The notes: a model not told the origin generated them from the sequence alone. A stretch of DNA of 64,000 nucleotides from Corbicula japonica (GCA_038501625.1 JAZAYU010000062.1:1488001-1552000); one strand, 5' to 3'. Counted from the stretch's first letter, positions 12,480 through 25,123 are shown. Program-made: numbers and translations.

Positions 12480-14432
12480 GAAATCTGCACTGGTGCTCTA
12501 TTGAATTTATATTAAATCAAAACAAAGCCACTTACAATGTAATAACTTATTCTCATGTGGGAGGAGATATAACAAAAAACAATCATTTCATCTCTTAGAC
12601 CTGCTAGATGATGATTAAAGAGGATTGTCCTGTTCTTTTAGCAGGAAGTGCTAGGAAACTTGTTTTGTCTGGTACATTAATTTTTAATTTCCTTAAGAGA
12701 GACCTAAAACACCAGGAAACTTTTATATCTGCAATGCATCGACCTGATAATCTCTTAAACAATTCTGATTCCAAATCAAATATTTACCTAGCTCAGCTCT
12801 TGCTATTTGAAGATCAATGCAAAGATTTGAAAACTGTGTCAGTGTGTTATTCAAACATTCAGGTCTCAATATATTATCTCTCTATCAAACTTTCATGAAA
12901 TTACAGGTCAAAAACTTGAAGGTGTCTACTTTATCAGAATAAAAATAGAAAATAATGACAGCAACAGCATGACTTTAATAACACATGGCTTCTAAGTCTT
13001 TTTGGAGTTCTTTTAAACATTTTTTCAACAGTCAGTTAAGGCAAATTCATGATTTTTCTTGTATCTTCAATGCTTACAATTATATGTTTAATAAGGAGCA
13101 TAATCCATTAGAAAATCAGGAAAGAGTTATAACATGTGTCAATTGTAAGTTAACATTGTTGCTTCTGGGGTCTCCAACTGAACACTAACCCATACAACAG
13201 GTAAGATTAAACTACCCTCTAGAAAAATGAGTGATCCTCAGTAAAAGACAAAAAGACGAACACTGTAGATCCTGATCAGATGGCACAGATGTGCCAGCAA
13301 CAACAAGTCTTGCTGATATATTTAGATTCTTATGTCTGTTACAAAAGCCAGCACCTGTCTGATGTATGACATCATGTGTTTTTTTAAGAAACTTTCCGCC
13401 AGACCTATATAATATAATATAATTAAATCTGCTGATGAAGCAACATCCATAAAGACACCACTAATGCAAACATGCACGTACACCTTTAAAAAATCTAGTC
13501 ACAGTCGGCAGGGTTCAACATAAAAACAACATCTTTTCTATGTCATGATACATCGAAAATCAGTGTGAGAAAATGAGGATAATTGAACAGAATAGGGTGG
13601 AGTGTAGTAAATATTTATGGATTAACAAAATCTGCCTGATTAAGGTGTTCTGACAGGCAAATATTTAGATAATTCTAGTAAACTAGATTATCCTAATTTC
13701 AATCCAGGTACTCTGAGTGCTGAAGCATGTTCCACTTCCTAAAACATTACACGTGTGTATGTAACATTTCCAAAACCATGTCAAGTTCAACCAGAAAAAC
13801 AAGATAACTAATATCTATGATGACCTTCATCAACTTCTGTAAGGGGTAGTACAGGTTTTGTTCAAGGTTTCATTATCTGTTGAAGAAGAGGACTAAATTC
13901 AGAACAGCCTCACTTTTTTAAAATCCCATTTGGGATGCAACCAATACTCAGGGGAAAGAGCTTGGATACTTTTCCAAAACAATTTCTCAATTTCAGATAT
14001 TCAGGCTGGAATGCATTTATGGGGATTTGGATGTAGATGGCTGAATTGATAGCAGTTGTGTGCAGAGCAGGTCAAGCACCATGCTAGCTATGTAATTTAT
14101 TGTCTCAAAAATACTTTTAAAAGCTTACTTTTACAGAAAAATTGTACATTTCTTTCCTAAATAACATTTCTTTCCTAAATAATAATTATAAATCTAATGT
14201 GTAGATTCATCACTAGGTAACAAAAGGTCACATTGTATGGTACAAGTTTGTACCATTCTTACCTGCAAGCCGACAACTTGCTACTTGTGAATATTGCCTG
14301 GGTGGGAATGCACCCCCAACCCCATGTTTAAGTTCCAATTATGATTCTCCTTTTCTAAACACGATAAAGATCCCTCATGGTTGCTTGGACACGATAATAA
14401 ACCTGATCATGGACTTAAGGATCTGCTCTTCT
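12480..14432. other. No gene recognised
   Basis: Contains only the small family B fragment at 13255. The 96- and 67-codon frames at 12608-13188 have no domain signature and no flanking splice pattern I can support. Confidence 0.55.
13255..13296 (+). mobile_element. Family B fragment, half a hairpin
   Basis: 'cgaacactgtagatcctgat' to 'gatgtgccagc', which stops before the second hairpin arm. Confidence 0.7.
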
Positions 14433-14612
14433 TTAACCCTCTCCTATATATATATATATATATATATATGCCTTTATGGCATAGGCGAACAGTGTAGATC
14501 CAGATCAGCCAGCATATACTTCTGAACTTTAGGATTTTTGTCAAAAAATAACCAAGACCATGGTAGACCCAAATCAGACTGCATAAATCTGGTCTACACT
14601 GGTCTCAAAAAA
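14433..14612 (+). mobile_element. Family B copy with (TA)n expansion
   Basis: TTAACCCTCTCC is followed by an expanded TA run in place of CATATATA. The internal hairpins are shortened. Confidence 0.8.
14447..14469 (+). repeat. (TA)n microsatellite
   Basis: About eleven TA units inside the family B copy at 14433. Confidence 0.9.
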
Positions 14613-15166
14613 GACTTCTGCTGTAATTTGTGGTTTTAACAACTTTTCTCAGCAACATTATCTGCCAAGTCTGCTAACTGGTTTTGAAGAGAAGTCTAGT
14701 TCTGAGAGTTCATCAGTGGTTAAAATAAAGGTCAATCAAATCAATTCTTTGACATTTAAATTCAATTTCCCAAGAATTATACTAATATGTTACATAAACA
14801 TCAAAGGGGTTACAAGTAAGTGACATCCTAGGTCACAATAAAGTTAACCCCTTTCCCTAGCTGGGATATACAATGTCAACAAGATACTACATCCTGTCTG
14901 AACCAGAGATTGAAGCCAAGCTGCCAGATGCTTCTCTATCTGACATGCTCACTACTGCACTACCTTCCACCCATTATTGAGTGAATTTAACTGTGAGCAG
15001 CTTAGTGGTGTAGACCCTGATTAACCTACCAGTATGTGAAAGCTAGTTTTAACTCTTTAGTTATAGGCCTAGGCACATAATTCATCACCTTTGCAACCAA
15101 TGGAAACCCGGATCAGCCTGCACAACCCAAGTCTGATCGCCTCTAGACTCCGGCGAGTCTAAGTGC

Positions 15167-16116
15167 TAGGTTTTGACACAGCATCTCGCATTACTTGCCA
15201 GTGTACACCCAGATCCAAGGTTTTGACACAGCATCTCGCATTACTTGCCAGTGTAAAGCCAGATCCTAGGTTTTGACACAGCATCTCGCATTACTTGCCA
15301 GTGTAAAGCCAGATCCTAGGTTTTGACACAGCATCTCGCATTACTTGCCAGTGTACACCCAGATCCAAGGTTTTGACACAGCATCTCGCATTACTTGCCA
15401 GTGTAAAGCCAGATCCTAGGTTTTGACACAGCTTCTCGCATTACTTGCCAGTGTAAACCCAGATCCAAGGTTTTGACACAGCATCTCGCATTACTTGCCA
15501 GTGTAAAGCCAGATCCAAGGTTTTGACACAGCATCTCGCATTACTTGCCAGTGTAAAGCCAGATCCAAGGTTTTGACACAGCATCTCGCATTACTTGCCA
15601 GTGTAAAGCCAGATCCAAGGTTTTGACACAGCATCTCGCATTACTTGCCAGTGTAAAGCCAGATCCTAGGTTTTGACACAGCATCTCGCATTACTTGCCA
15701 GTGTACACCCAGATCCAAGGTTTTGACACAGCATCTCGCATTACTTGCCAGTGTAAAGCCAGATCCTAGGTTGTGACACAGCTTCTCGCATTACTTGCCA
15801 GTATACACCCAGATCCAAGGTTTTGACACAGCATCTCGCATTACTTGCCAGTGTAAAGCCAGATCCTAGGTTTTGACACAGCTTCTCGCATTACTTGCCA
15901 GTATACACCCAGATCCAAGGTTTTGACACAGCATCTCGCATTACTTGCCAGTGTAAAGCCAGATCCTAGGTTTTGACACAGCTTCTCGCATTACTTGCCA
16001 GTATACACCCAGATCCAAGGTTTTGACACAGCATCTCGCATTACTTGCCAGTGTAAAGCCAGATCCTAGGTTTTGACACAGCTTCTCGCATTACTTGCCA
16101 GTGTACACCCAGATCA
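15167..16116 (+). repeat. 50-bp satellite, 19 units, with 100-bp higher-order dimers
   Basis: The core GCATCTCGCATTACTTGCCA recurs every 50 bases exactly from 15181 to 16081. Unit variants differ at GCATCT/GCTTCT, GTGTAAAGCC/GT(G/A)TACACCC and ATCCTAGG/ATCCAAGG. Over the last eight units the variants alternate strictly. No indel is seen in 950 bp. Confidence 0.97.
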
Positions 16117-16842
16117 GCCTGCACATCTCAAGAGTCTGATCAGCCTCTAGACCCTGGTTTAAGTTTGTGCTAGGCTTTGGCTTAGCATCTCTCAGATTTC
16201 ATCCAGTGTAGACCCTGATCAGCTTGCACAACCATCTACTTTGTTAATAAAATCAATCTCTGTCAAAGATTCCTATGAGGCTTCAATTGAAAAAAAGGTT
16301 CATTGCTAAAGATTTAAACTTTATTTATTTTACATAAATTTAATCACACTAAATGACTGCAATTCTTGTGCCATTTGAGGAAATAACTATGGTAGGATCT
16401 CTAATGGTAGGATTTGATCTCATAATTGCAAGATCACAACTCCAAATGCTCTTCTCTAAGCTGATGGTCAGAAATCATTAAACATGTGCAGCTTCAACTG
16501 ATCTGCCCTCTACCCTGAGAAGTAAGCACAAAGGTAAGTGACCAGGGCAATGTAATAAATAATAAATGGTGCCAGAGTTCTTATTGATGGAAAATTGGAT
16601 AGAATAAATCCTCCAAATAACAGGGTGAATGACCCAAAAAGAAAGTTTATATGGAATCCCAATCTGGCTTATTTCTTGTCAAATCCACAATTTATCATCA
16701 CATCAGCCTTGGCTTTCCTTCAGTCAAGTGTATTCCCACGATTCAAGCCTGTTTCACTTCAGGTCAAACACCTTCCTCCCAAAGGTAAATGACAGATAAA
16801 ACTCCAAGTCACAAGCTGACGTATGCAATATAGATCAAGGCT

Positions 16843-18180
16843 GCCTGCCACTGTCAACAATGTCAATGCGGTTACACACAATGCTGGGGTGGTGAGAGTC
16901 AACAATGTCATAATGCACAATACTGGGGTGGATCAAGGCTTTTGCGAGAGTCAACAATGTTATTACAAACAATGCTGGAGTGATCAAGGCTGTGTGCCAC
17001 TGCCAACAATGTCATTAATGTCATACATAATGCTGGGGTGGTGAGTGTCAACAAAGTCATACCACATAATGCTGGGGTGGTTCAAGGCCATGTGTGAGTG
17101 TCAATGTCATACCACACAATGCTGGGGTGGCTAAAGGCTGTGTATGAGTGTCAACAATGTCATACCATACAATGCTGGGGTGGATCAAGACTGCATATGA
17201 GTGTCTACAATGTCATACCACACAATGCTGGGGTGGCTCAAGACTGTGTATGAGTGTCAACAATGTCATACCACATAATGCTGGGGTGGCTCAAGACTGT
17301 GTATGAGTGTCAACAATGTCATACCACATAATGCTGGGTGGATCAAGACTGTGTATGAGTGTCAACAATGTCATACCACATAATGCTGGGGTGGCTCAAG
17401 ACTGTGTTGAGTGTCAACAATGTCATACCACATAATGCTGGGTGGATCAAGACTGTGTATGAGTGTCAACAATGTCATACCACATAATGCTGGGATGGCT
17501 CAAGACTGTGTATGAGTGTCAACAATGTCATACCACATAATGCTGGGGTGGATTAAGACTGTGTATGAGTGTCAACAATGTCATACCACCCAATGCTGGG
17601 GTAGATCTGTGTGCCAGTGTCAACAATTTAATACCACACAATGCTGGGGTGGCTCAAGACTGTGTATGAGTGTCAACAATGTCATACCACATAATGCTGG
17701 GGTGGATCAAGACTGTGTATGAGTGTCAACTATGTCATACCACATAATGCTGGGGTGGATCAAGACTGTGTATGAGTGTCAACAATGTCATACCACCCAA
17801 TGCTGGGGTAGATCTGTGTGCCAGTGTCAACAATGTCATACCACACAATGCTGGGGTGGCTCAAGACTGTGTATGAGTGTCAACAATGTCATACCACATA
17901 ATGCTGGGGTAGATCTGTGTGCCAGTGTCAACAATGTCATACCACACAATGCTGCGGTGGATCAAGACTGTGTATGAGTGTCAACAATGTCAAACCACAC
18001 AATGCTGGGGTGGCTCAAGACTGATTATGAGTGTCAACAATGTCATACCACACATTAAACTGGGGTGGATCAAGGCTGTGTGTGAAAGTCATCAACGTCA
18101 TAATAAACAATGATGGTTAGAATCAAAGCTGTGCGTCAGTGTAATCAATGCCATAACCTACAATGCTGGGGTGGATCTCA
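16843..18180 (+). repeat. 53-bp minisatellite, about 25 units
   Basis: The unit is approximately TGAGTGTCAACAATGTCATA followed by CCACATAATGCTGGGGTGG and TCAAGACTGTGTA. Units at both ends are diverged or truncated, and the central units (17100-18050) are near identical. Some units lack about 20 bp ('gtagatctgtgtgcc' variants). Because 53 is not a multiple of 3, the short frames through it are not protein repeats. Confidence 0.95.
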
Positions 18181-18839
18181 GCCTTCACCCAGAGCCAAAG
18201 GGCGATCAGCTCTCAACTCTTAGTCACCTGCCAGGACATTCATTGTCCATATATAGGTATTTGTAGAAATCACTGAACGCTATCAGCACAAGCTGATGCC
18301 AAAAAAGATATGTCTGTTTCCTGTAACATCCCCCGAAAAGTGAGGGTCGATAGGTAGGGTTTTTTTTAAACTGCTCTATGTACCTGAAGTGTGTTTTTTG
18401 TGTATTTCAGATATGAGGTATTCATACAAGGTGTCGAACAGAATGATATTCTACCATTTCCATTTATGTTAGGATGTAATAAAAATGTCGGTAGGAAGTA
18501 AAAATGGAAGGTCGGTCCAGTAACAAGAAACAAACATTTTTTAGGCCTAACATTACTAAGGGTGTGACTAGCACATCAGGGTTTAAACAGATATAAAACT
18601 GGAGCTAACATCTGTAATATTTATCATCAATAACCCTTTTTGTCAAGTATGCACCAATTCATTAAGGTAATGATCCTCAATCATGTTTACTGCATACAAC
18701 CAAATAAATCAAATAACAAAATACATGTGATGAAGTAGTGGTCTAGTCCACAAATATCTGCTGATACTAAGAAACTTGTTTCTCTTAAATTACAAATCGT
18801 GCAAAATTTGGCTATTAACAGCAGTATGCCAACCAGCAG

Positions 18840-19680
18840 CAACTACAACTAAAAAAATATCAAGATCAGCTGGAATTACAATATGGCTGCTTAATATCAG
18901 CAGAATTTACAAAACAGCCACTGAATGTTATGGTCAGTTAACAAAATGGCTGCAGAAAAATAATAAAACATGGAATTACATAAGGGCTGCTACAGATCAA
19001 GATCAGAAGGATGATAAAAGGTGCTGAAGGTAACCTGGGATAACTAGTCCAAAAATTTATACGTAAACGGTGGATTTGATGTTAATTTTTTGAAAGGTCA
19101 AATCCACGCATTTGCCAGATAAAAAAATGTAAAAAAATGCGACGTCTTTCTATGAAGGACAACTGGGATAACCAACTGGCTAAAAAAGGCATATTCAGCT
19201 GGTATAGCAGCTGAGGGTATTTATCAAGCCAAAGCAGGGATCATTAGAAAAACTGCTGACAGCTAGGAAAACTGTAAGCCTGATAAAGGTCAGCAGGTAT
19301 CATTTAAGGAATGTTGAAGGTCAAGGTCAGCAGATATTACAATACACCAGCTGAATCAAGGTCAGCAGGGATCTTAATCGACCTGCTGAAGGTCAAAGTC
19401 AGCAGGTATAATAACAGGAGTCATAAAGCAATAGGTAAGCAGAGCATAACAAGGTGAAGGTCAGCATGGATTACAATGGTTTAAGGTGAAGGTCAGCTGG
19501 GATAACAATAGGCCTGCTAATGGATCCGCAAGGGCTGACGGTCTTCAACACTGATTACAATAAGGGTGCTATTAGTCAAGGTCAGCTGGGACCACAATCT
19601 GTCAGCCGAGGTTCAATGCCAGCAAGAAGTACAATAGACCAGCTGAAGGTCAAGGTCAACAGGAATTACAATCTGTAAAT
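18840..19680 (+). repeat. Decayed AGGTCAGC-rich minisatellite
   Basis: Variants of 'gctgaaggtcaaggtcagcaggaattacaat' recur irregularly every 35-50 bases. TCAAGGTCA occurs exactly at 19321, 19356, 19576 and 19650. Confidence 0.7.
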
Positions 19681-21278
19681 AATAAGATTATGTCTGACAA
19701 AGATGTGACCAGTGCAGATCAAGATCAGATTGCACATGTAAAGGTATATATCAGTTTGCCTCTACTTGTGTATTCAGACTGACAGAAGTGATGGGCACAG
19801 CTGATGACTGTCTTGTGTTCTACTCCATCCTGCCAGTGCCTATTTACATAGCCATATTGTCAGAAACAACTGATAAAATCTCTATATTCTGTCACTTGTG
19901 ACTTCATCTACTTGAGATTTTTTTCCTGACTGAACAATTAGCCTCATTTCAGGCAATGATGCAAATTATGTCATTAGCCAGATAGAAAAATAGAGTTGGT
20001 GTTGTTTTTTTTACTTGCGTCATTCTCTAGTAGTTTGTTCTAGATAACACTACACAATTAACAAAAGCCAAGACCAGTTTTACCGTATCTTCTTACTATT
20101 AGGTTCTGAGATTTGCTTTAACCAAAGACAACTTCGGGAAGCAGGGGGACGGTTCACACTGACAACCTATCTATGAAACCATCATTAAGTCAAATCCTTT
20201 CGATCAATTAATTGCCGGAATAAATTGCAATGTTCAGTGCCATCTTAGTGCAAACTTTCATAAAATTCAGCATTCCATTGCATTACATGTGGACTTGTCA
20301 GGGAAGAGGTTGTAAGTTTAAGTTCAGATTGCAAAACAGAAATGTTATCAGATTTATGGTAAGAAAAAATCATCATTTTTTCTGGGCGATCAAGTACACT
20401 AATTACTGGGTCACGTTCAAATATATTACATTTGTTATCTGTGTAAAGAACAGAGCAGGTTGGATAAAAAGTCTACTTGTATGTGACAGATCAGTAAGAG
20501 ATACTTTATCAAATGGAGACTAATATGACACAACAGTCGTTAAAATGAAATTTGACAATCTATGACACGTATTTAGCTGCTTTTTAGGTCACTAAAACAG
20601 AGTTATCTTGCAAATAAATCTATGACAAAGGTAAGAAAAATAATGTTTACTGCAGTTTTGCACAAATGGGTTTTGTAGCAATTAAACTACGTGGACTGGA
20701 TTGATCCTGTTAAGTTAACAATAGAAAAACTATTAGGTGTCCTTCTACCGAAGTGTAAAAAAAAACTAATATTGGTAATGCTTACTGAAGCATAATGGAT
20801 TAGCCAATTTTGTAATTTGATTCTTTATTTTCTCCCTTTTATTAATCCTTTACAGCAAGGATAGGTCTTTAATCTGACAGGCAACTAGTGTAGATCCAGA
20901 TAGGTCTCCACTTTTGTGCAGTTTGATCTGGATCTACAGTGTTTGCTTCATGGGCACAATAATTAAAATGAATCTAAAAACGGATATGAAGGCTGATCTA
21001 AATCTCAGCTGGAACAAACAATAATTATGATCTCTTTAGCAGTACGTAAAATTCACTCGTCACCCCTCCTAATGCCAGTCACAGGATTTTTTCCCTGCCA
21101 GGGGATGGGGCCCATGCCCTTTAATTTTGGGGAAAATAATGTGATTTCTTCTCTAAAGGGAAATAAAAAAACCTTGTGTAAAGTTACTTTAGGGGGAAAA
21201 CGGCATTATTTTAAATAAATTTTTTGAGGGGAAGGTGCCTGTAAACAGCCAAACTACAGAAGGGAAAATGGCCTGGGC
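19681..21278. other. No gene recognised apart from a family B fragment
   Basis: A 97-codon frame at 20230-20523 has no recognisable motif. 'ggtggggcccatgccctttaatttt'-type sequence near 21100 looks like an old element end. Confidence 0.5.
20846..20965 (+). mobile_element. Family B-related single-hairpin fragment
   Basis: 'tattaatcctttacagcaagg' and AACTAGTGTAGATCCAGATA...GATCTGGATCTACAGTGTT; only the first half is present. Confidence 0.65.
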
Positions 21279-21419
21279 CCAAGATCATTAAAACTAAGCT
21301 TTGAGATCAGTCTCAAATCTCAAGGATCTGATTGGCTGAAATGGCGACTGGTCGCCATTTCAGCCAATCAGATGCTTGAGATTTGAGACTGATCTCCAGA
21401 TTTAGTTTTATGATCTTGG
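21279..21419. repeat. Family A palindrome, diverged ends
   Basis: The centre GGCGACTGGTCGCC and both CCAAT arms are intact. The outer arms are AAGATCATTAAAACTAA and TTAGTTTTATGATCTT, changed in parallel so that pairing is kept. Confidence 0.9.
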
Positions 21420-23588
21420 GCACAGAAGTCCATTCACAATCTGCACTTAACATCCTTTGAACATTTCTAAACGACCCTGACATTAACAACAATCACGTTT
21501 CTATATTATATTCCATTTTTTCTAACAATTCTGGGTAAGACCAGTCCTTTCTTTGACCACAAATTCTTACAACAAAACAGCAGGGAACTATTTATTACAT
21601 AGGCATTACTATAAATTACCCCAGCACAATTATGTTAACTAAAAACCACTTTGTGTTCAGTGTTAGGTTACCAAGATAAAAAATGAGGCATCTCCTAAAA
21701 GGTATAAAATAGAGGTAATTAATTCATTCATTTGGAACCCACTTGTTCTCAATTCAGGGAAACACTGCTTATTCCTGACAATAAAAATGTTAAATTACTG
21801 TACAACGGACATCACAAAAAACTAGAGCAGGCAGATTTATAACTTTTACAATAACTGAGCACAGTTATTACCAGTCAATAACAATTGTCTTTACATCTTC
21901 TGACATAAAGATTAACAGAGTTATCTATTTTACGACAGAAAACCTATTATATTGGAAGACAAGCGGACACTAAAAATGTACATGATCACAGGACTCTTTC
22001 ACTTTGCCGTCAATAATATGTTTTACTGTAGCGGGGATAAATTAAATAAGCACACGCCATCAGCTGATGCCAGATCTAGTTCAATATCCTCGGAGAACCT
22101 AGAACACAAGTTCACTCCGATATCCATAATTAGTGGCTCTTGGGAAGAAAGAATCATTCAACGGCTCAGAATTGATTGAATATACTGACAAAGCTGATAA
22201 AATGACCTGACCTGATCTCATTAAGCTGAACGCTCACGGCACGTACCGACTTTTCAAGTATAGTACAGGGGAAGTAATACATATTTATCTCAAGAAATAG
22301 ACAGGCAACATTACAGTCCCTTTCTTACATAGAAAGCAATTTCCTTAAAGGTTTTGATCATATGTGGTGTACAGTGTAGATCTGAATCAGCTTGCAAATC
22401 TGTGTCATCTGATCAGGATCTACACTGTTTTCTTTTTGGTCAGAAATTACTTAATCAAAAAGAGAATAGTGTTGATCCTGATCAGATGGCACTGTTCAAC
22501 CACGGATAACACCCATATCCCATAGATTAATGGCAGAAAATAGACACTACCTCTTAAAGTTGCTAGTTGTAAGGAAATTTTGCAAGAAAAAATTCCGTTC
22601 AAAATGATGTGCAAAATATAAACTCTTAGGAAACCTTACGTGCACCTGCTATTTTGTTCCTTACTAGCCTCAACCAAGAACTTAAACAGTAGTTGTATCT
22701 AGTTACCCAATAACCTTGATTTTCCCAGACAGACACAAACCTTTTAAGGGTGTAATCAATCACAATTTGTTTTGGTCTGGCAGACTCTGGAATTTCGCAG
22801 TTCCAAACAGGGCAATAAGAGAAAAGTATGTCAATGGTTGACATCACCTTTATTTCTTTCAAAATTTGTGGGAATAAATTCATAGTAAAACTTCTAAGAA
22901 ATATTAAGTTATTAACTCTTAAAATAAGAAACAAGGTTAGCTTGTAAAGATTTCACTTGTTTTGTTTCCTTATGGTGAGATTTTGATGTTCAATGGTGTC
23001 ACTTTTTACATATGATGTCAATTATAACCTGACATCACTCTCTTAACATGGCCAACTTCATTCAATAGTTTTTTTTTCTCAAATCCATATCTAGTATAGA
23101 AGAAAAGCTTCAATCAAGTACTGCACAGTGAAAATACTGAAGTACAATTTCCTTTCATATTACCTTATTGTTTGTAACATACTTCCTTATCTTTTTTGTT
23201 CTCACAATATTTTAGGTGCATATCGATCAGTTGAAAATTTTTCCTGGTTGTATGTATCAATGGATAGACATACATGCTTCTATTTAAAATATGGACCTTA
23301 GCAGCATTCCTGATCTTGCTTAAATACAGCCAGTAGATGGGTTTAATGTATAAGGAAAACTTCAGATTGATTCATTCAGTACATCCATGTGGCTATCTGT
23401 ACAAACAACAATTAAGTCAATCTTCTGTTAATGAAAACTCCCCCACATACCATGACATGCCCACTACCTTGCTTATTATTGCTTAACTATTGAAAACTAC
23501 TGTTTCCTAATTTGGATCTGTTGATTACTCAGAGAATCTCATTTTCAGTCTCAGTTAGCTTCAATAATAATCAATATGAGTAAATTAC
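21420..23588. other. Putative PI3K intron and repeats
   Basis: On the minus strand this follows the SH3 exon donor, so it is intronic if the p85 gene continues leftward. Only the family B copy at 22366 stands out. Confidence 0.5.
22366..22510 (+). mobile_element. Family B copy, both ends decayed
   Basis: ACAGTGTAGATCTGAATCAG...GATCAGGATCTACACTGTTT, spacer GGTCAGAAATTACTTAATCA, and a truncated second hairpin. Confidence 0.78.
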
Positions 23589-23961
23589 CTGGATCGTTGG
23601 TTAGTTCTTCCACTTCAAATGAGGCTGGTCGAGTTGACGTAGATTTTGGTTTTGGTGGGATGGGCGGTAACTCTGGCACAGGATCCATTATTTCCCCGTC
23701 ATGACCTTTGACCCCCAGATACTTCACATATGGACCAGGAAACAGGCCCTTCAAATTCCTCGAGACATTGTAGCCCCTCAGCCAGTCTTTCGGATTGTCC
23801 GGAGGAATCCCCTCAAGATCCTTTCCCATCACTTCGAGGATATCCCCATATTCTATGAGGATATAGGATTCCACATCATCTTCATGGTCCGCAGGATTAT
23901 AGCGGTATCTTGCCTCGTACACATGCACATCCCCCATCTTCAGCTCCACTGACTTCACCAT
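23589..23961 (-). CDS. PIK3R1: N-terminal SH3 exon of PI3-kinase p85-type regulatory subunit (partial gene)
   Basis: This exon encodes the SH3 domain of the adaptor that binds the class IA PI3K p110 catalytic subunit and links it to tyrosine-kinase signalling at the membrane. About 124 residues are visible. An ALYDY-like strand (EARYRY) comes first, then an acidic stretch, GDIL, the long n-Src insert typical of p85, DWLRGYN, and the SH3 signature FPGPYVKYLG. A proline-rich segment (PELPPIPPKPK) follows, as between SH3 and BH domains in p85. The chosen ATG is at 23961, the first after an in-frame TAG; a second ATG at 23937 aligns better with the usual p85 start and may be the real one. A splice acceptor (ATTACAG) lies at 23994-24000 and a donor (CCAG/GTAA) follows 23589. 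No SH2, BH or inter-SH2 exon was recognised downstream at lower coordinates, so either the introns are long or the later exons lie outside. Assignment to p85 is strong; which vertebrate paralogue it matches is not decidable. Confidence 0.78.
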
Positions 23962-23993
23962 TGACAACACTCTTCTTCTAGGCTATACTAACA

Positions 23994-25123
23994 CTGTAAT
24001 TACAATGAACAACATATTAACAATACTGTAATAGTTCTTTCATTTTTGTAATAAATCTTTTGTTAGGTATTTTACAAAAAGGTATTGATTGAATACCCAA
24101 CATTGTAGAACTAAATCAAACTGTGTGGTTGAGGAGACTGACCTGGGTCTACAATAGTGATAAATGTAACTTAAAATGTGCTTAACATTTTTTTATCATG
24201 CATTAAACCAGGGCTCTCACTAGACTTGCAAATCAGGGAGAAGTTTTGTCATAATTTTACTGAATTATGGAGAAGGTTTCAGTCAACAGCATTTTTCTCT
24301 ATATACAAAATGACTTCTCCCTCAGTTCAAAGAAGGGAAAAGTTTGGTCTCTTGGGAGACCACTTCTTCCAAGTCTCTCTCAAGTGAGAACCCTGTAAAC
24401 AATATTAGATGTAAATACAAAATTTGACTTCACTGCTGATTGTATTGTCTATGTTATGATATAGATTGTATAATAAAGTAAAGACTGCCTTCATGATAAG
24501 ACAAGTATGATCTTTATGTGTTTATTTCCCTATTTACCATAGCTTTTTCCTCCTATTTACTGCATATATAGACTAGTGATGTCTCTTCTATATTACAGAA
24601 TGCTGGCTCCTTTTCATAGTTAATTGAGGCTAGTTAGATGATAAACATTATTTGAACTTAAACCATGTTACATCTGTTTTTATTTTATTTCTGCAGTTAT
24701 ATAGTATGTTAAATGTTGCTTAGTACTCAAACAAAACATGAAACATACACAAAATATAAATAAATAACTAAACTGAAACAATAATATTTACAACAGTGTA
24801 TTCTATTTCCCACACATTTCATAAATGAACATTGTTTAGAAGTTAGTCATATTCTCATTACTGGCACCACTTGTTGTTGTTGTTCTGCTGAACTATAGCA
24901 GCTTAAGTTGCAAAAATAACAATATAGTCCCACATACACATCTGTAATGTCAGGCTATTTGTTTTTATCCATTGATACAGAGGTTGCTCTAATAGGTCAT
25001 TATCCAATGCAGTGACTTCTCTTTGACACTACGACACAGAAAGGCAAAACTGCAAAGGGGAACTTGGGAAGAAACTACTCTGACTCTAATGCTGTGATTT
25101 TCCTTAAATGCTATGCTAACCAA
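23994..25123. other. 5' side of the PI3K exon
   Basis: Begins with the acceptor of the SH3 exon (ATTACAG on the minus strand), so an upstream 5'-UTR exon must lie further right. Contains one hAT-like MITE and no visible exon. Confidence 0.5.
24208..24393. mobile_element. hAT-like MITE (CAGGGCTCTCAC family)
   Basis: Starts CAGGGCTCTCACTAGACTTG and ends CTCAAGTGAGAACCCTG, with 'agtcaacagcatttttctct' inside. TAAAC flanks both ends imperfectly. Confidence 0.75.

Noticed and set aside
15167..16116. CRISPR-like array (regular spacing, conserved repeats)
   Set aside because: The whole 50-bp unit is repeated with no unique spacers, in a eukaryotic setting; it is a satellite.
17516..18113. Cysteine-rich repeated peptides encoded by the 53-bp minisatellite
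   Set aside because: The unit length is not a multiple of three and the frame changes every unit; the peptides come from different phases of the same DNA.
23701..23952. 83-codon plus-strand frame opposite the SH3 exon
   Set aside because: Antisense shadow; the minus frame has a clear SH3 signature and splice sites.
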